NCBI GenBank assembly: GCA_013396915.1
Contig: VWZL01002043.1
Span: 62,001 to 126,000 of the forward strand
DNA length: 64,000 nucleotides
Reading direction: 5' to 3'
Source of the DNA: Stercorarius parasiticus
Taxonomy: Eukaryota > Chordata > Aves > Charadriiformes > Stercorariidae
Both the position numbers and the translations under genes were made by a program. The notes beneath the pieces were generated by a model, which was not told where the DNA came from, made no database searches, and saw only the letters and a list, made by a program, of their open reading frames with translations. Below, one piece after another: positions 1 to 11,946 of the stretch (position 1 is its first letter; each line of letters starts with the position of its first letter).

Positions 1-3000
1 GTGCTTTGCTGTTCCCTTGAAGCGCAGGATAAAACTGGCGCCACTCAGAGTAATATTTTGGGCTGTCACTATTTGATCAAAGAACTTGGACTGTATCTCC
101 CAGTGTTAATGCTTTTAGGAGAGATGACTCCTTTGCTTTAGAAGGGGTTTCCAGTAACCGAGGGGAACACATAACACCTTTGAAATTTCTGCGTGAAGAG
201 AGGAGTGAACTCTCCATGGTAGCACACTTCGGGCACCCTCCAGGGAAGAAACAGGTTACGGAGCTCATTGGCACATCCCTCCTTTTCCTCTTCTAATTTG
301 TGCTCCTTCCAGTTTAGTCTTGTTTCTGTAGATTTCTATAGCTTTCCATAGCACTCAGCTTGCAGAACAAGCCTGAACTCAAACCCTGCTAACAAAGGCA
401 GTTTACTCATAGCCATAGGCTGTAAGGAGTAAGTTTTAAAGATGCCCGAGTTCTTTGTGGTTGGAACTGTAATACTCTTGTGTTAGCTGAGTACATTTTA
501 TACCTTAAGTGCTGTAAAATAAGTGGTCTTTATAAAACAGTTTATCACATGTACTAGTAATGCCTGCAGATTGAAACAGCTGCCAGGCAGCAAAACTGGT
601 GCATGCAGAAAAATCAGGCGGACACTCAAACTTGGAGCTTAAATTAATTCCCTATTAGGGAGCTCAAAATCTTAAGGCAACTTCAAACAAAGAATTTTAC
701 AGAGGTTTGAAAATTAAATTCACAGTAATTGTTCTCAACCTGCGTTTAGCTTTTGTTCTAGAATTGAAGAAAACTTGCCTGGTTTTCCAATTATATTGGT
801 CTAATAAAAGTCATTACTGCTCCTTGAAAACACTGCCTCGCACAGTGTGTATTTAGGTCATAGCAAAGCCACTACCATGTGTGCTTGGAACACAGCCATT
901 TAACACTTTGTTCTTTGTATTCTGAGTATCTCACTGCAAAACAGCAACAGTTACAGCTTTCAGAGGAAGTCAGCAAGTACTGGGGAAGGATCATTTGTTT
1001 CTGAAAAACCAGCCAGCTGCCCACTTACTTTTTGAGTAAATCACCACATTCAGTTACCAGATTTCAGGCCTGTTTAGAGTATTTATAAAGTGAATAATTG
1101 GACTTACTAACTTTATTATTTGTCTTTTTAACCATTAGTTGTTGTAAATTGAACTAACTGAAATTTAGGTTCCAAACAGAATTATATGTTCAATGGAGCT
1201 CATTCTGAAAGCCATATGTTAAAGTTGGTACAAAGATTAAACAAAATTAATTTCCCTACCATCATGCTCAGAATCCTTTCTTAATATCACCTGCTCTCTG
1301 TATTGGAAAAAAAAATAATAATATTGCTTCTCACTGAGCAATGGGTAGGTACATTTGGCAGACAAAACACACTATAAGCTCCAGAAGTATAAAACACACC
1401 AAAAAAAAGAGTGGGATTCTCCAGAAGACCAAGCCACTTTGCAAAACTTCATTTCCATTTATGTCACATAAGAGCTTTTAAACAGAATTTTGTGTGTGTT
1501 GCCACTACACATTGTTTTGCCCCTGACTCTCACTGTCATTTAGTCCATAGGCAGTTCACAAAGTATTAATATTCAGTGTGTCTTCCTTGCTTCTCAACAG
1601 ATTAAATCAATCTGCTCCCACCCGCTTTCCTGAGACAGAAGTTATTTCATCCATGGCTGTCATACATTTCCCAGATAACATTTTAATGTAGTCCCACCAG
1701 TCATGACTTTCATAAACTTGATTTACTGTCTGGTTTATTGACCTCACTTTGCAAGGCTTTGCCTCCCTTCATAACAGCTGTGAACATGTTGCCATAACAG
1801 GATTTTGCCTTCTGTGCACCAGCAATTTGCCCTTTCATGTTCTGAAATCTCCAGGGAAACCCTGGTCGTGTTAATCTTTAATTCCTGGGAACCTACCTCA
1901 TACTCAAGACACTCTGGGCATCTTAATAAAAATGTAACTAAGGAAATAATTTAGGGTAACTGAGCAATGTTCACTAAACCACCAAGACTACAAAGGATAT
2001 TTTCCAAGCAAATTGTTTATTTAGAGTAACATCCTTGGTCTCCAAATGAGTAGGAATTTAAAATAGACATGAGAGTAAATCTGGGGACATACAGGGCATG
2101 CACGGTGTCACCTTTGACTAGTTTGCTCATGCCAATCTAAACCTTCACGTTCTCCCATGTCAGTTGGTTTCTATTCCACAGCCCATGGGAACAATGAGAG
2201 ACTGAGATCTCTGCAGCTGAACAACCACTCAAGAGCTGATTGGATCAATATATAAATATTTGTAACCTCCCACTGTATATGTGGAAATGGCAATAGCAGC
2301 CTACTGCATATGCAGGGATATAGAGAGCTGGCAGCTAGGGAATGAAGGGAAATGGGACTGCAAGGGGCAGGAGGAAATGACTAAGAACTGTAGCAGAAAT
2401 GAGATCACACTAGTACTCGGGCTGAGCAGCAGAAGCACAGAAAGGCAAATACAAAGGTGTAGAGGATGTGGGAAGAGAAGGAGAAGCCCATGGGATGTAC
2501 AGAAGCAGAATGCAGAGAAAATTCTCATGGCTTAAATAGCTTTTTTTATTGAAAAGAACTTCTGCTTGTTGAAAGTTTTAGGCAAAGAAAGCCGAGGCAA
2601 ATATGCAAAAATACATAGACAAAGGAAAAAAAAATGGACTGGAAATAGTCACTTGTGATGCCAATAGACAGTGCAATGAAGTAGCTTCTGTAAAAAAAAA
2701 AAAAGAAAGATAAGAGCTGGGTATCAGGGACAAATTCCCACCTCCAGTAGTGTCCCTGGCAAAGGCATCCCTTTGTGAAGGAAGGACGTGATTTTGTCCT
2801 AGATGATCAAAATTAATCAAAATAAGGAAAAGGCAGACATTAGTATTCTGTGGGAATCAACAGGAAGAAGCTTACAAATGAAGGTTTAGTGCCAGACACA
2901 GTGGAAGAGAGGTTGAATGGTTAGGGGCAGAGCGAGGGGCAGACAAGGGCTAGGCAGCAGCCTCACTAACTGCAGAGTTTCCTGCCTTTTGCTCTGTCCA

Positions 3001-6000
3001 TTCACCAGCACGCGGAACTGCCCTTCAGAAGTTCCCAAACTTCTTTTCTGTTGCTTCTTTATCAGCACTTTGATAAGCTGGCTTGTTGGCACTCCTGAAC
3101 TGAGGAGTGTTGCCATGAAGTGCCTCTTTCTGTGTTACTAAACGTTACAGCCTTCCTCAACCATGGAGTTAGCAGATGAACTTTCAGAGGCCAATTATAA
3201 GAAATATCTTGGAAGCGTATGAGAGCCACTTCTTCTTATCCAAGCTCTTAGCCCAGCCCTGCTGTCCTGTACACATGTGCGTAGCAGGACTACTTGTGCA
3301 GAGTGGTATGTCTGCTGGTCTGGTTTGCAGGGTAATACATTCTAGGGTGATGATAATTGACTGGGTCATGGCAAGGGGTTTGTGGTTGAAAAAAAATATT
3401 TTAAATTATTCATATTCTGTCAGGGGGGAAAAAAGCACCATATAATATTGGATTATGTGTATTTTATTGTCAAGTTGTATGTAAGCTATGAAACTGCATA
3501 CAATTCTTGCAAATCTTTGTTTTATAGATGAGTTTTACAAAGCATTTTGTGTTCCTGCTGAACATAAACAGCCTCTCATATCTCCACCTACTACACCAAG
3601 TATTCTCCTGATTAATTCATGAAGTCTGTAATATTCTAAAGGAACCAGGGAGAAGAAATAAGTTTTTAAGCCCTCTCCTAGCTTAGGCAGAGCAAACTAT
3701 GTGTTCAAGTCAGGAAAACAGATTTCTCAATCATTTTTGTTCAACACAGTATGCATTGTTCTTTCACTAGCATCATGTCTGGTTTTTGCAAGGAACACAC
3801 AGTAGTTCTGCAGCTACACAGTGGACGTGGTGGTGGCTCTCAGAGGTTATCATCGTCAAGGCTAATGCTAGAAATAGAGGAAGCATCAGGACAAAATCAG
3901 CCTCACTTAAAGCTTCATCCACAACCAGATGAAATCCCAAACCTCAGCTCTTCCCAGCTGGGGAGGCACTGGCACCACTCAGTACGCTGGTTCCCAAGAA
4001 CCATCCAGGGCACTGTGCAGAGGCAGGTTTCATAGGCTCTTCTGGACACTATTACAGCCACCCACAGCCACACCATGGCAGAGGGGAAGGACAGGCATTC
4101 AATGGGGAGATTTTTAGCCTCCCCTGGGCAGGCGGGTAGAGCAGCATGGCAGACTGAGATCCCTGGGTGCTAATCGCTCTGGCCTCTGTTGGGCTTTTGC
4201 CTCAGAGTCCCTCCACCTCAGAGCATGTTAGGTGGCTGCAGGCCCAGGCATAGAAAGTAGCCCTGAGACTTCAAGGATGGGATGGCAGAAACAGAAAACT
4301 TCCCCAGGAGCAAGGATAGCTGCTTCACAGCCACTTTATGACCAAATATAACGTCGTCTCAAATAGGTGCTCTGTTATCCATGGGTGTCTTCCAGGGCCC
4401 AGAGCATGGGATGCTCTATGCGCAGCACATTGTTTTCACTTTCACAGAACAGATTATCACAGGCTGAGCCTGGCTGGCTGCAGGCATGCTACGGAGCCAG
4501 AACAGTAATCCCAGTATTTCTGACCGACCCGCTGAAGGGAAGTACCAGCAGAAACAAAGGGAAAGCCCAGTCTCCCGAGGCTTTGCAGGCTCCAAATTGC
4601 TGGCTGGCTCACAAAAGGCTCAGTATTGTGCTCAGACAAACAAACACTCATTGGAATTTCGTTGCTTATAAGTTGACAGCTCTTAGAAAACCTTTGTCTG
4701 AAAAAGAGGATGGAAAAACTGTCCCCAAAACAGATTTTTGTGTGTACCTCATTCTGTATGTCTGTTTTTCTGATAGACTGTATGCATAATGCAGGAGCAG
4801 GGCATTAGGGTGAGCAGTATTGCTTTGGGAAGTATCTAGGGAACAAGATTTTGATGTCTTTCTGTTCTCTGTAGTCTGGCAGGAATGAGGGGGAGACAAG
4901 GAAAGGTTGGGTCAAGGTGCTAGCTGTTGTGCCCTTACCTACACATTGATTTCTGTAACGAACTATCTATCCTCTTGCACTGATGATGAGCTAGGCTTAC
5001 TGAATGTTTTCAGAGCTCAGTTTAAAGCAGATGTCATTCTGCTAAATTAAGGAGGCATTTAAAAAGAAATCGTATGACGGTATTATTGGTATTGTTATCT
5101 TTTACCCCCAGAGGCTCCAGGTGCTCTTAATTCTCACTGGAGTGCTAAATACTCAATTATTTCAGAAAAATCTGACAAATAAAGGTTATGTATGTACAAC
5201 TCATCATTTTTGGCAATATCCCTTTAACTCAGGTGTCAGCTGGAGGGGTTCTTGCCACTGTTTCTTCTGTTGTTCTCTTAAAATCCCACTAGATACCATA
5301 GCAACAGCTGGATCACATGCTCCTCTGGTGTGCTCCCTATAAGCAGATGTGAACAATGCTGGCTAATAAAGTCTCGGCAAGTGTTGGACAGGAAAAAGAC
5401 TGTATTCAGCCTCTACCTTTTTTTTTTAATAACTTCCAGCAAAGGCTTTCCATCATTTCTTATGACACAGGTAAATCCAGATCTGCAGGCAAAACAGATT
5501 CAGGTTACTTCCTCCCTTAACAGAAAGACCGTTCAGATAGCTGACATTTTACAGCCATTTTCTCCTCATCCTATGTAAGCATTTCTTAGAAGCCTGAGGC
5601 TGAAATGTATTTCCATATTCAAATGTATTTGCAATGCCCGAATGAACATTATCTCTGCTTTATTGATGGGTTAGTACTGCTGTTAAATTGATTACACTCT
5701 TTGGTATTTTTTGAAACTTTACCCCAAAGAAGGAATTCAGAACTATTCATATGTCAATTGAATGCTCCATATTCAATTGTGCTCTAATTATTTTCCATGC
5801 ATGTGGCAAACGTTTAAAGTAATACAGGTCAGTTTGCCCTAATAACTATGCCTTTTTTTTAAAATCACAGAATAAAGCTTTTCACATGTCAAGTGAACAT
5901 TTAATAATATCATCGCTTAGACGAAGTGTTCATAATCCTTTTCCTTGACTAATGCGGAAAATCTATGTACAGCCTTATTTATGTTCATATTTAGGCAAGC

Positions 6001-6680
6001 AAAAAATAATAATTTTCTCTTTTAATCTGATTTCTGCTTCCAAGTATCTCCCATAAATTCCTCCCATATAACACTAAACCATATGCAGCCTCATCTGTGT
6101 CATACTGCCTAGGTTCAAAACCGACTTGCAATGCATAGAGTCTGCAGCTATGTCAGACATTGTGTAATCAATCTGTACTTTAATTATGGGTTCTTACAAG
6201 GACAAATAAATCATACCTTCATGCAGCATGATGGAAGGATTAAAACCCAAAACAGGGAAAGAGAATATTAAACTTATTCCCTTATGCAACTAGGTGGAGG
6301 TTTAGTAAGAAATCAATGCTAATACTTCTTATGAAAATGCAGAGTAGATTCTGTGATTTGTAAAATCTGAAGTGGCTCTGAAATTGCAGATGCCTGTGGA
6401 GTTCTTAGACTAATACTTGTTTACAGTGTCTGCATCAATTTAGATGCAAAAACTTAAGGGATCTAATTATTTTCCTTCTGTTTTTCAAAGTCTCTTTTCA
6501 TTACATACCATGAAGTTAGAAATCCAGGGCGAAATCTTAAGTGTTAATGCCTGCAGCTGATTTTAACTCTCTTTTCTTTCTGAAGACTAATGAATGTGTG
6601 TATTCCTCACAAAGGGTCTGCTTCTGCCACCCGCTTGGTACTGCTGCAAGAAAAGTTTGGTGATTACTGGAAATGCTCAC
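1..6680. other. Gene-free flank, left end
   Basis: I see no coding exon here. Open frames are short (140 codons at most, at 4367-4789 on +), none resembles a known family, and they overlap on both strands as chance frames do. The base mix is moderate, with small A/T runs and no obvious tandem repeat. The only repeat I recognise is a possible arm of an old palindromic transposon near 609-690. The part at about 5590-6200 is A/T-rich with several TAATTA-like cores, which could be unremarkable or could be an old regulatory element; sequence alone does not decide. Confidence 0.5.
609..690. mobile_element. Possible arm of an ancient palindromic MITE
   Basis: The stretch begins with AAAATCAGGC and runs on through TTGGAGCTTAAATT to AGCTCAAAATC. 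This order resembles the outer arm of the palindromic element at 22457-22652, where the AAAATCAGGCC core is followed by TTTATTTAG and then TCCTAATTTTAAG. It is heavily degraded and only one arm is visible. It could be a coincidental match; an alignment to reptile repeat consensus sequences would settle it. Confidence 0.3.
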
Positions 6681-6688
6681 TGGTAAGG

Positions 6689-7480
6689 TCAGAATAAGGG
6701 AAACAGCCTCCAGTCAAGTAAAATGACAGCCCCTGCCCCAAAGCCTGAGATCATTGCATAGCAAGCTGCACGCATGGCTTCTGTAGGTCTGGAGCAGGCT
6801 CTGAGCTGCGTAAAAAGGCACTGGTGCTTAAATGGTGGGCATGAAGGGTGGAAGGAACACAGAATATTAATAGAATAGTAATGTTTACTCGGTGGGCCAG
6901 ATGCAGGTTTGGACGGGACAGTATCTGGCATTCACAGGGTCTGGGTCCGAGCCCCTCCCGCATGTGTCTCTGGGAGAATGGGGCATAATGGAAGGGAGCA
7001 TCCTGGCAGGCAAAGAGGAGACACCAAAGGCATGGAGTATCCCCATGCTCAGAGCAGCTCAAGTATGCTGCCACTCTCCGCCTGGACTGCCCATCGCTGC
7101 CATAGGCTGTTGTGCAGCTCCTCACAAGCAAACAGTCTGGAGGGTGGCCCACACTGGGCTGGCCTCAGGACAAACCCTCCAGGCCAGGTGGGCCAAGGGT
7201 GCTTATCCTGCTGCTGCCCCTCAGGGGGAGACATGTCTGTGGTCCCCAGACCATTGGTTCAGCATTCCTCACGGGAACAGCAGATGAGGTTGAAATAATG
7301 AAAAACAAGACGGGTTCAGGCTAGGAAGTTGAGCTGTTCTGTACAAGCTGGAGCGGCAGTTTGCCCCTGCCCTGCCACCAGGGACACATCTTCTTCTGCC
7401 AAACCACGTAGTTCCAGGAAGGATGCAGGCGCAGGCCTGTAAATTGATATTGCATTTAAATGATTGCAGGCTCTTCACCT
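6689..7480. other. GC-richer patch with overlapping chance open frames
   Basis: This patch is more GC-rich than its surroundings and carries several overlapping open frames on both strands: about 130 codons each at 6892-7287 and 6909-7298 on +, and 133 codons at 6751-7152 on -. Because A/T-rich stop codons are rarer in GC-rich DNA, several frames stay open together, which argues against any single one being coding. I recognise no motif in the translations. CpG is not enriched as in a promoter island. An uncharacterised exon cannot be excluded. Confidence 0.35.
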
Positions 7481-7987
7481 TCAGCCTGATTGCAGCTGAC
7501 TTGAGGAAAAGCGAGTCCAGAAATCTAGTTCTGTCTGTCTAAGGGTCGCTGAACAACTGGGCTAGTTAAACCAGGCTAAATAAGAAATTAGCAGGCATTG
7601 CCCTGGGGAGGGTCTTATAAGCCATGAGTGAAGGAAATAGGCATGTAATCATCAGCAGCTCCTAGGAGGATGAACTGCATGTAGATAGACAAATTTAAAG
7701 TCAGGAATAACAATTGTGCTTAGAAGTGTAAACAATTTACTTTATTGTTTCATTTGTAGTTATTGTGCACAAGCATTTTTGCTCAAAACTCCTAGGCAGG
7801 CCACATGTGTTATGTTTGTGGAAGGACAAAATCATTCTTAAAGCATAACCATAATCACAAAGAGATTGTTTCATCTCAGACCCGTTTATTGACCTTTCAC
7901 CAAGAGAAAATGCTTTTTTATTGCCATCTGTGGCAAGAGAAATTCCAGAGAATTGTAAAATGTGCAATTAACAGGGGATGAGAATTG

Positions 7988-8057
7988 CAGCTGGTATAAA
8001 TCAGGGTAGCTACAACTTGGAGATATACTTACTTACATCAACTGAGTGTCTGGCCCC
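7988..8057. mobile_element. Degenerate palindromic MITE-like element
   Basis: The left arm GCAGCTGGTATAAATCAGG is answered about 40 bases later by ACTTACATCAACTGAG and then TGTCTGGCCCC. The reverse complement of the second arm (CTCAGTTGATGTAAGT) pairs imperfectly with the first (CAGCTGGTATAAAT). The order of arm, TAGCTACA-type centre, arm and CTGGCCC end is what I know from palindromic repeats common in turtle and crocodilian genomes, with consensus arms near CAGCTGGTGTAAATCAG. I do not give a family name because I cannot check one. It is non-autonomous and has no coding capacity. Confidence 0.5.
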
Positions 8058-11000
8058 AAGAATGTAAAATAAGATCTGCTCTGCAGAATGAGGCTACTGT
8101 TACCGAGGATCCCATGACCAGCCTTTGTATGGTGAGAAAATGCAGAGTTAATGGGATTTTGCTATTAGTGAATTTGATCTGATGCTGTGCTTAATTTTGT
8201 TCCGGAACAGCCTGGCAGATATTTAGCGTCAACAAAGCAAAAACCGTAAGCGCATTTCTTACCTATTGCGAACATTTTCCTAAGTGTACCGTTGCTCCCC
8301 AGGAAGCTGGAGCTCCAGGTGTGGGATCCTGGGAGCGTCCAGGCTGCGGGCAGCACCCCAGGGCAGCCCGGGGCAGCCTCACCCCGTAGAGGGTGCCCTG
8401 GAGTTGAGGCTGCTAATTCAGCACTGGCACCGGCACAGGCACACTCCTCACAGACGTTGAAAAGCAAACCAGACTAACCAAGTTGCACCTCTTTATTTCT
8501 TGACTAGTACTTAAAATAGAAATACTCTGACCTATTTTTTTTTTAAGCTACTCCTGTCTTGATATTGCCATGTAGAAAAAAAAAATCTTTGTGTCAGTCT
8601 TCACAGCAGCCCTGTTCTCAAAGACTAAGGGCTGGATTCAGCCCAGCAGCCCTATACTAGGGAATATCCACCCAGCCACACTGAAAGCAGGGGTCATTTG
8701 ACAGCAGCTCAGAGCAACCCTTTTCAAGCCTTGAGCAGCACAACAACTCAAATAACAGTCACTGGCTGCTTTGCTCTTTTCATGCTCTCTCCTAACTTGG
8801 CATGACAATAATAAAAAGCCTCTTTAGAAGATAATGCACACTCTGTGTCACTCACCCTTCCTGTAGTTTACAGGAGCTAAGAGCTAAGGATACTAGTAAG
8901 GTCCAAGAATAACAGGCATTTCTGCTGCATTCGAAGATACCTTGGCAAAGTCTTCTGACAGAAGAAAAAGTAAACAGTTTAATGCATACCCCAGGCAGCA
9001 CCGCCCACGTCTGGCTTTGAATGTAGATGAGGCCAATTTTGAAGAGGGCCTTGCCTGCACAGCGGCTGGTGCCTCAGTGCCTGGGGGCAGCAGAGCCAAG
9101 AAGGGAAACCCTGCGGGGGCAAATGCCTGAGGCCTGCCCAGGCTGCAGGGAGGGTCAGTGCTCAGCTGGGTAAGAGCCTGTCCCAGGAGCACCCTCAGTG
9201 CTGGCTGTGGGTGGGCTCTTTCCTCATGTAACTGTCTGAGGACTGGGTACAGCGTCCAGCAGAGCAGAGCATCTCCCACGTTTCACAGAGCCTCTGTTCT
9301 CACTCCCACCAGCTGCTGCATCCCCTCACATACAGTGCTTTCCTTGTTCCGTTGAAGCAAGGACAAGCCTTTCCTGCTGCCTTCTCTCACTAGTGGTGGA
9401 AAATCCTCAGGCCAACACTGTAACGCTCATCATGACAAGATGGGAGCTTTGTTCCTGACTGAACTTCTTTACCTCTGTTTCTGAGGTGTTTAGAGATTCA
9501 TGGGAGGAAAGTTGCCTTTTCCTGATGCCTTGTCTGATGATGTGACAAATTGGACTGTCATCACAGGCCAGATGTTTTTGGCAGCAGCTGGGCAAAAATA
9601 ATTAGTACAACAGAGGTATAAGCAATCCTGCACTGTCTATTCTTCAGCAACAAAGGCCTTAGGCTTTGGCTGCCTGAGCAGCAACATGAAAAAGTGATGT
9701 AGTCTGAGGGATCTATTACACTAACCTAAATTTAGCTAGCAGCACAGTTTGATCATTCACCTCATTCAGAACACCCGTCTTTGACCTCACTTGCTTCTCA
9801 GTTAATGCCTTCTGCTCTTCCTTGCTACCAGCATGGGTAAAACAGAGGCCTTCTGGAGGGGAAAGCAGAGGTTATCAGGCTGCTGTGTAGACTGTAGTAG
9901 CTGGACTTAAAGGGGCAGCCCCTTGCCAGAGTGGATTTTGTTTTATTCTTCATGGGTCACAGCTGTTTCTGAGCAAACTTCTTGCTCCTTCACTTCTTAT
10001 TTGCATAGCAGGTTGCAAACTTTTCAGGCTACTACAAATGAACATGAAATCCTTGCCACCAAGAGGTCTGTCACTTGGCAGACAAATAACATCATTGCTA
10101 AAGTATTAAAAGAAATAATAAATCTTCCACCCTCTGTGTCTTACATCCCGGTCTGTGGAGCTCACAGCTGTTTTTCAGGAAGGAGACAGATTTATGTAGA
10201 GCACTAATTAATGCATGTAAATTTCTTCCCCATATATGCTGCCGCCTCCTGTGTTGAACCTTGGCCTTGGTAAGAACTGTCATAACATCCAAAACTTCTT
10301 AGCATTGATTGAAGAGACCATCCGCTGTGAAGGCACTCCTCTCTTGGTTCTCCCTGAATTGGGGGAGGAAAAAAAAATAATTCAGAGATAGCATTACAAT
10401 CAGTAACAAGTTCATACTGATCAGATTCAGAAACATTCATACTGAAAGCCTGCAGTCTGTCCCTCTCTCTGTGAAACTCCTGTTAGATATATTGACAGAA
10501 GCTAAGCGCTTCTGGCTCTTCCAAACAGAGGTTCTCAGAATTCTGCCAGACTTTCATCTCACTTATTTGAATATTGCCCTCTGTCTTGAGAAGAAGCATA
10601 AATCTGACATTGCTGTAAGGACTTATTCCTACCCCATAGAGAATTTTCATTACATGTGATACAGATGCTGCTCCAAGTTTATGCTCAGGGTTTCAGGTTT
10701 CAGAACAGACTATAAGTGCTAAGAGGAGCAAGTGCATGACAGAACACAGAGAAAGAAGGTTACTTAGCCACATAAGGGTATAAATGCAGAGACTATCAGG
10801 CAAGCTGTCTTAATCTGCCGGTTGCCTTCAGCCTGGATGTGGTCTTGGATGGTATCACCCTGCCCACCACGTTTGTCTCAGAGGGGCTGCCCCTCCCTGC
10901 TTCTGTAAAAGCAGAGAGGGGAAGGACTGGATCTGTCTCCTATTGCCCATACAGAGCCCAGCTCCTCAAACCAGGGGCTGCCACCACTGCAGCAGGGCTT

Positions 11001-11864
11001 ATGAGTAGAAGCCCAATATACACTGATCACAAAAGAGGATGCACCTGGAAGCATCTTCCAGGAAGACCATGGAAATCTAGGATTGCTCAGTGACTTTTGT
11101 CCTGGGTGTTCAGGAAGGATGACAAAAGGTGAGACATGTAGTGCAATATGGCTGCAATTTCTTTAACTCCAGACATGCAGAAGTTGTCCATTCATAGAAG
11201 GGCAACATTCATCCCTCATGCGCAACAATTCAGGGGATGAAATTTCTTTCAGTTGCCTAACTGTCTACTTTGCCAGAGAGGTTCCTTCTGTGCTGAATGA
11301 ATCCAAATGCAGAACTCACCCAGACTAAGACCCTGAAGGCAAGCTTCATTTCATTTTCAAGAAAGGATCAAACACCTGATCTGTTCTCTCATGAGCCATC
11401 ACCATGGGCAGCCTATTTTCCAGTATCAGCACATCCCAAGAAAGGCAAAAACCTGCAGCTGGCTCACCAGCCCCTAGCACTGCGAAATCAGAAACTATGC
11501 CCAACTTTAAATCCACCACAAATTACTCTGCATCTGAAATTAAACAGTATACCCTGTCTCAAACACCAAAGAAAGAGAACTGTTCCACCCTCCAGAAACA
11601 ATTCAGCATGGTATGACCCGCATACTGAAAAGCATCCGTTAGCATTTGCATGCAGATTTAAGCATGGCAAGGCAAAAGAACGTGGCAACTAAAATTAAGA
11701 TGCATAGGGCACAGAAGAGTCCTGTTCAGCTCCTTGCTCATATCACACCAAAAAAAGAGAGGGAGGAGAGATGCCTTTTGTCTTTTTTTTTTTTTTTTAA
11801 ACACAGCATTATATAGAAAAAACTAATCCCTTTCATTTAGCAAATCCATTTTGTTTCTTGGAGG

Positions 11865-11946
11865 GTTAAATCCTGCTTGCCTCAAACAAATGAGTAATCC
11901 AATTGGCTTCAATGTGACAACTCCCAAAAGGCAAACAGGATTTGAC
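11865..11946. mobile_element. Degenerate palindromic MITE-like element
   Basis: The element is bounded by GTTAAATCCTG (11865-11875) and CAGGATTTGAC (11936-11946), which are inverted copies matching at 10 of 11 bases. Between them lie ATGAGTAAT and CAATTGGCTTCAATG, which resemble the internal ATGAGTAGT and CATTGACTTCAATGG segments of an ancient palindromic repeat of reptiles that also ends in CAGGATTTGG. The length is 82 bases. The clear ends and internal order make this one of the better-supported fossils here. No target-site duplication was confirmed. Confidence 0.55.

Noticed and set aside
77..274. 65-codon minus-strand frame at the window edge considered as an exon
   Set aside because: No family match, and splice sites were not convincing.
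8630..8660. GGGCTGGATTCAGCCC palindrome considered as a transposon end
   Set aside because: No matching second arm or internal segment follows, so it may be a chance palindrome.
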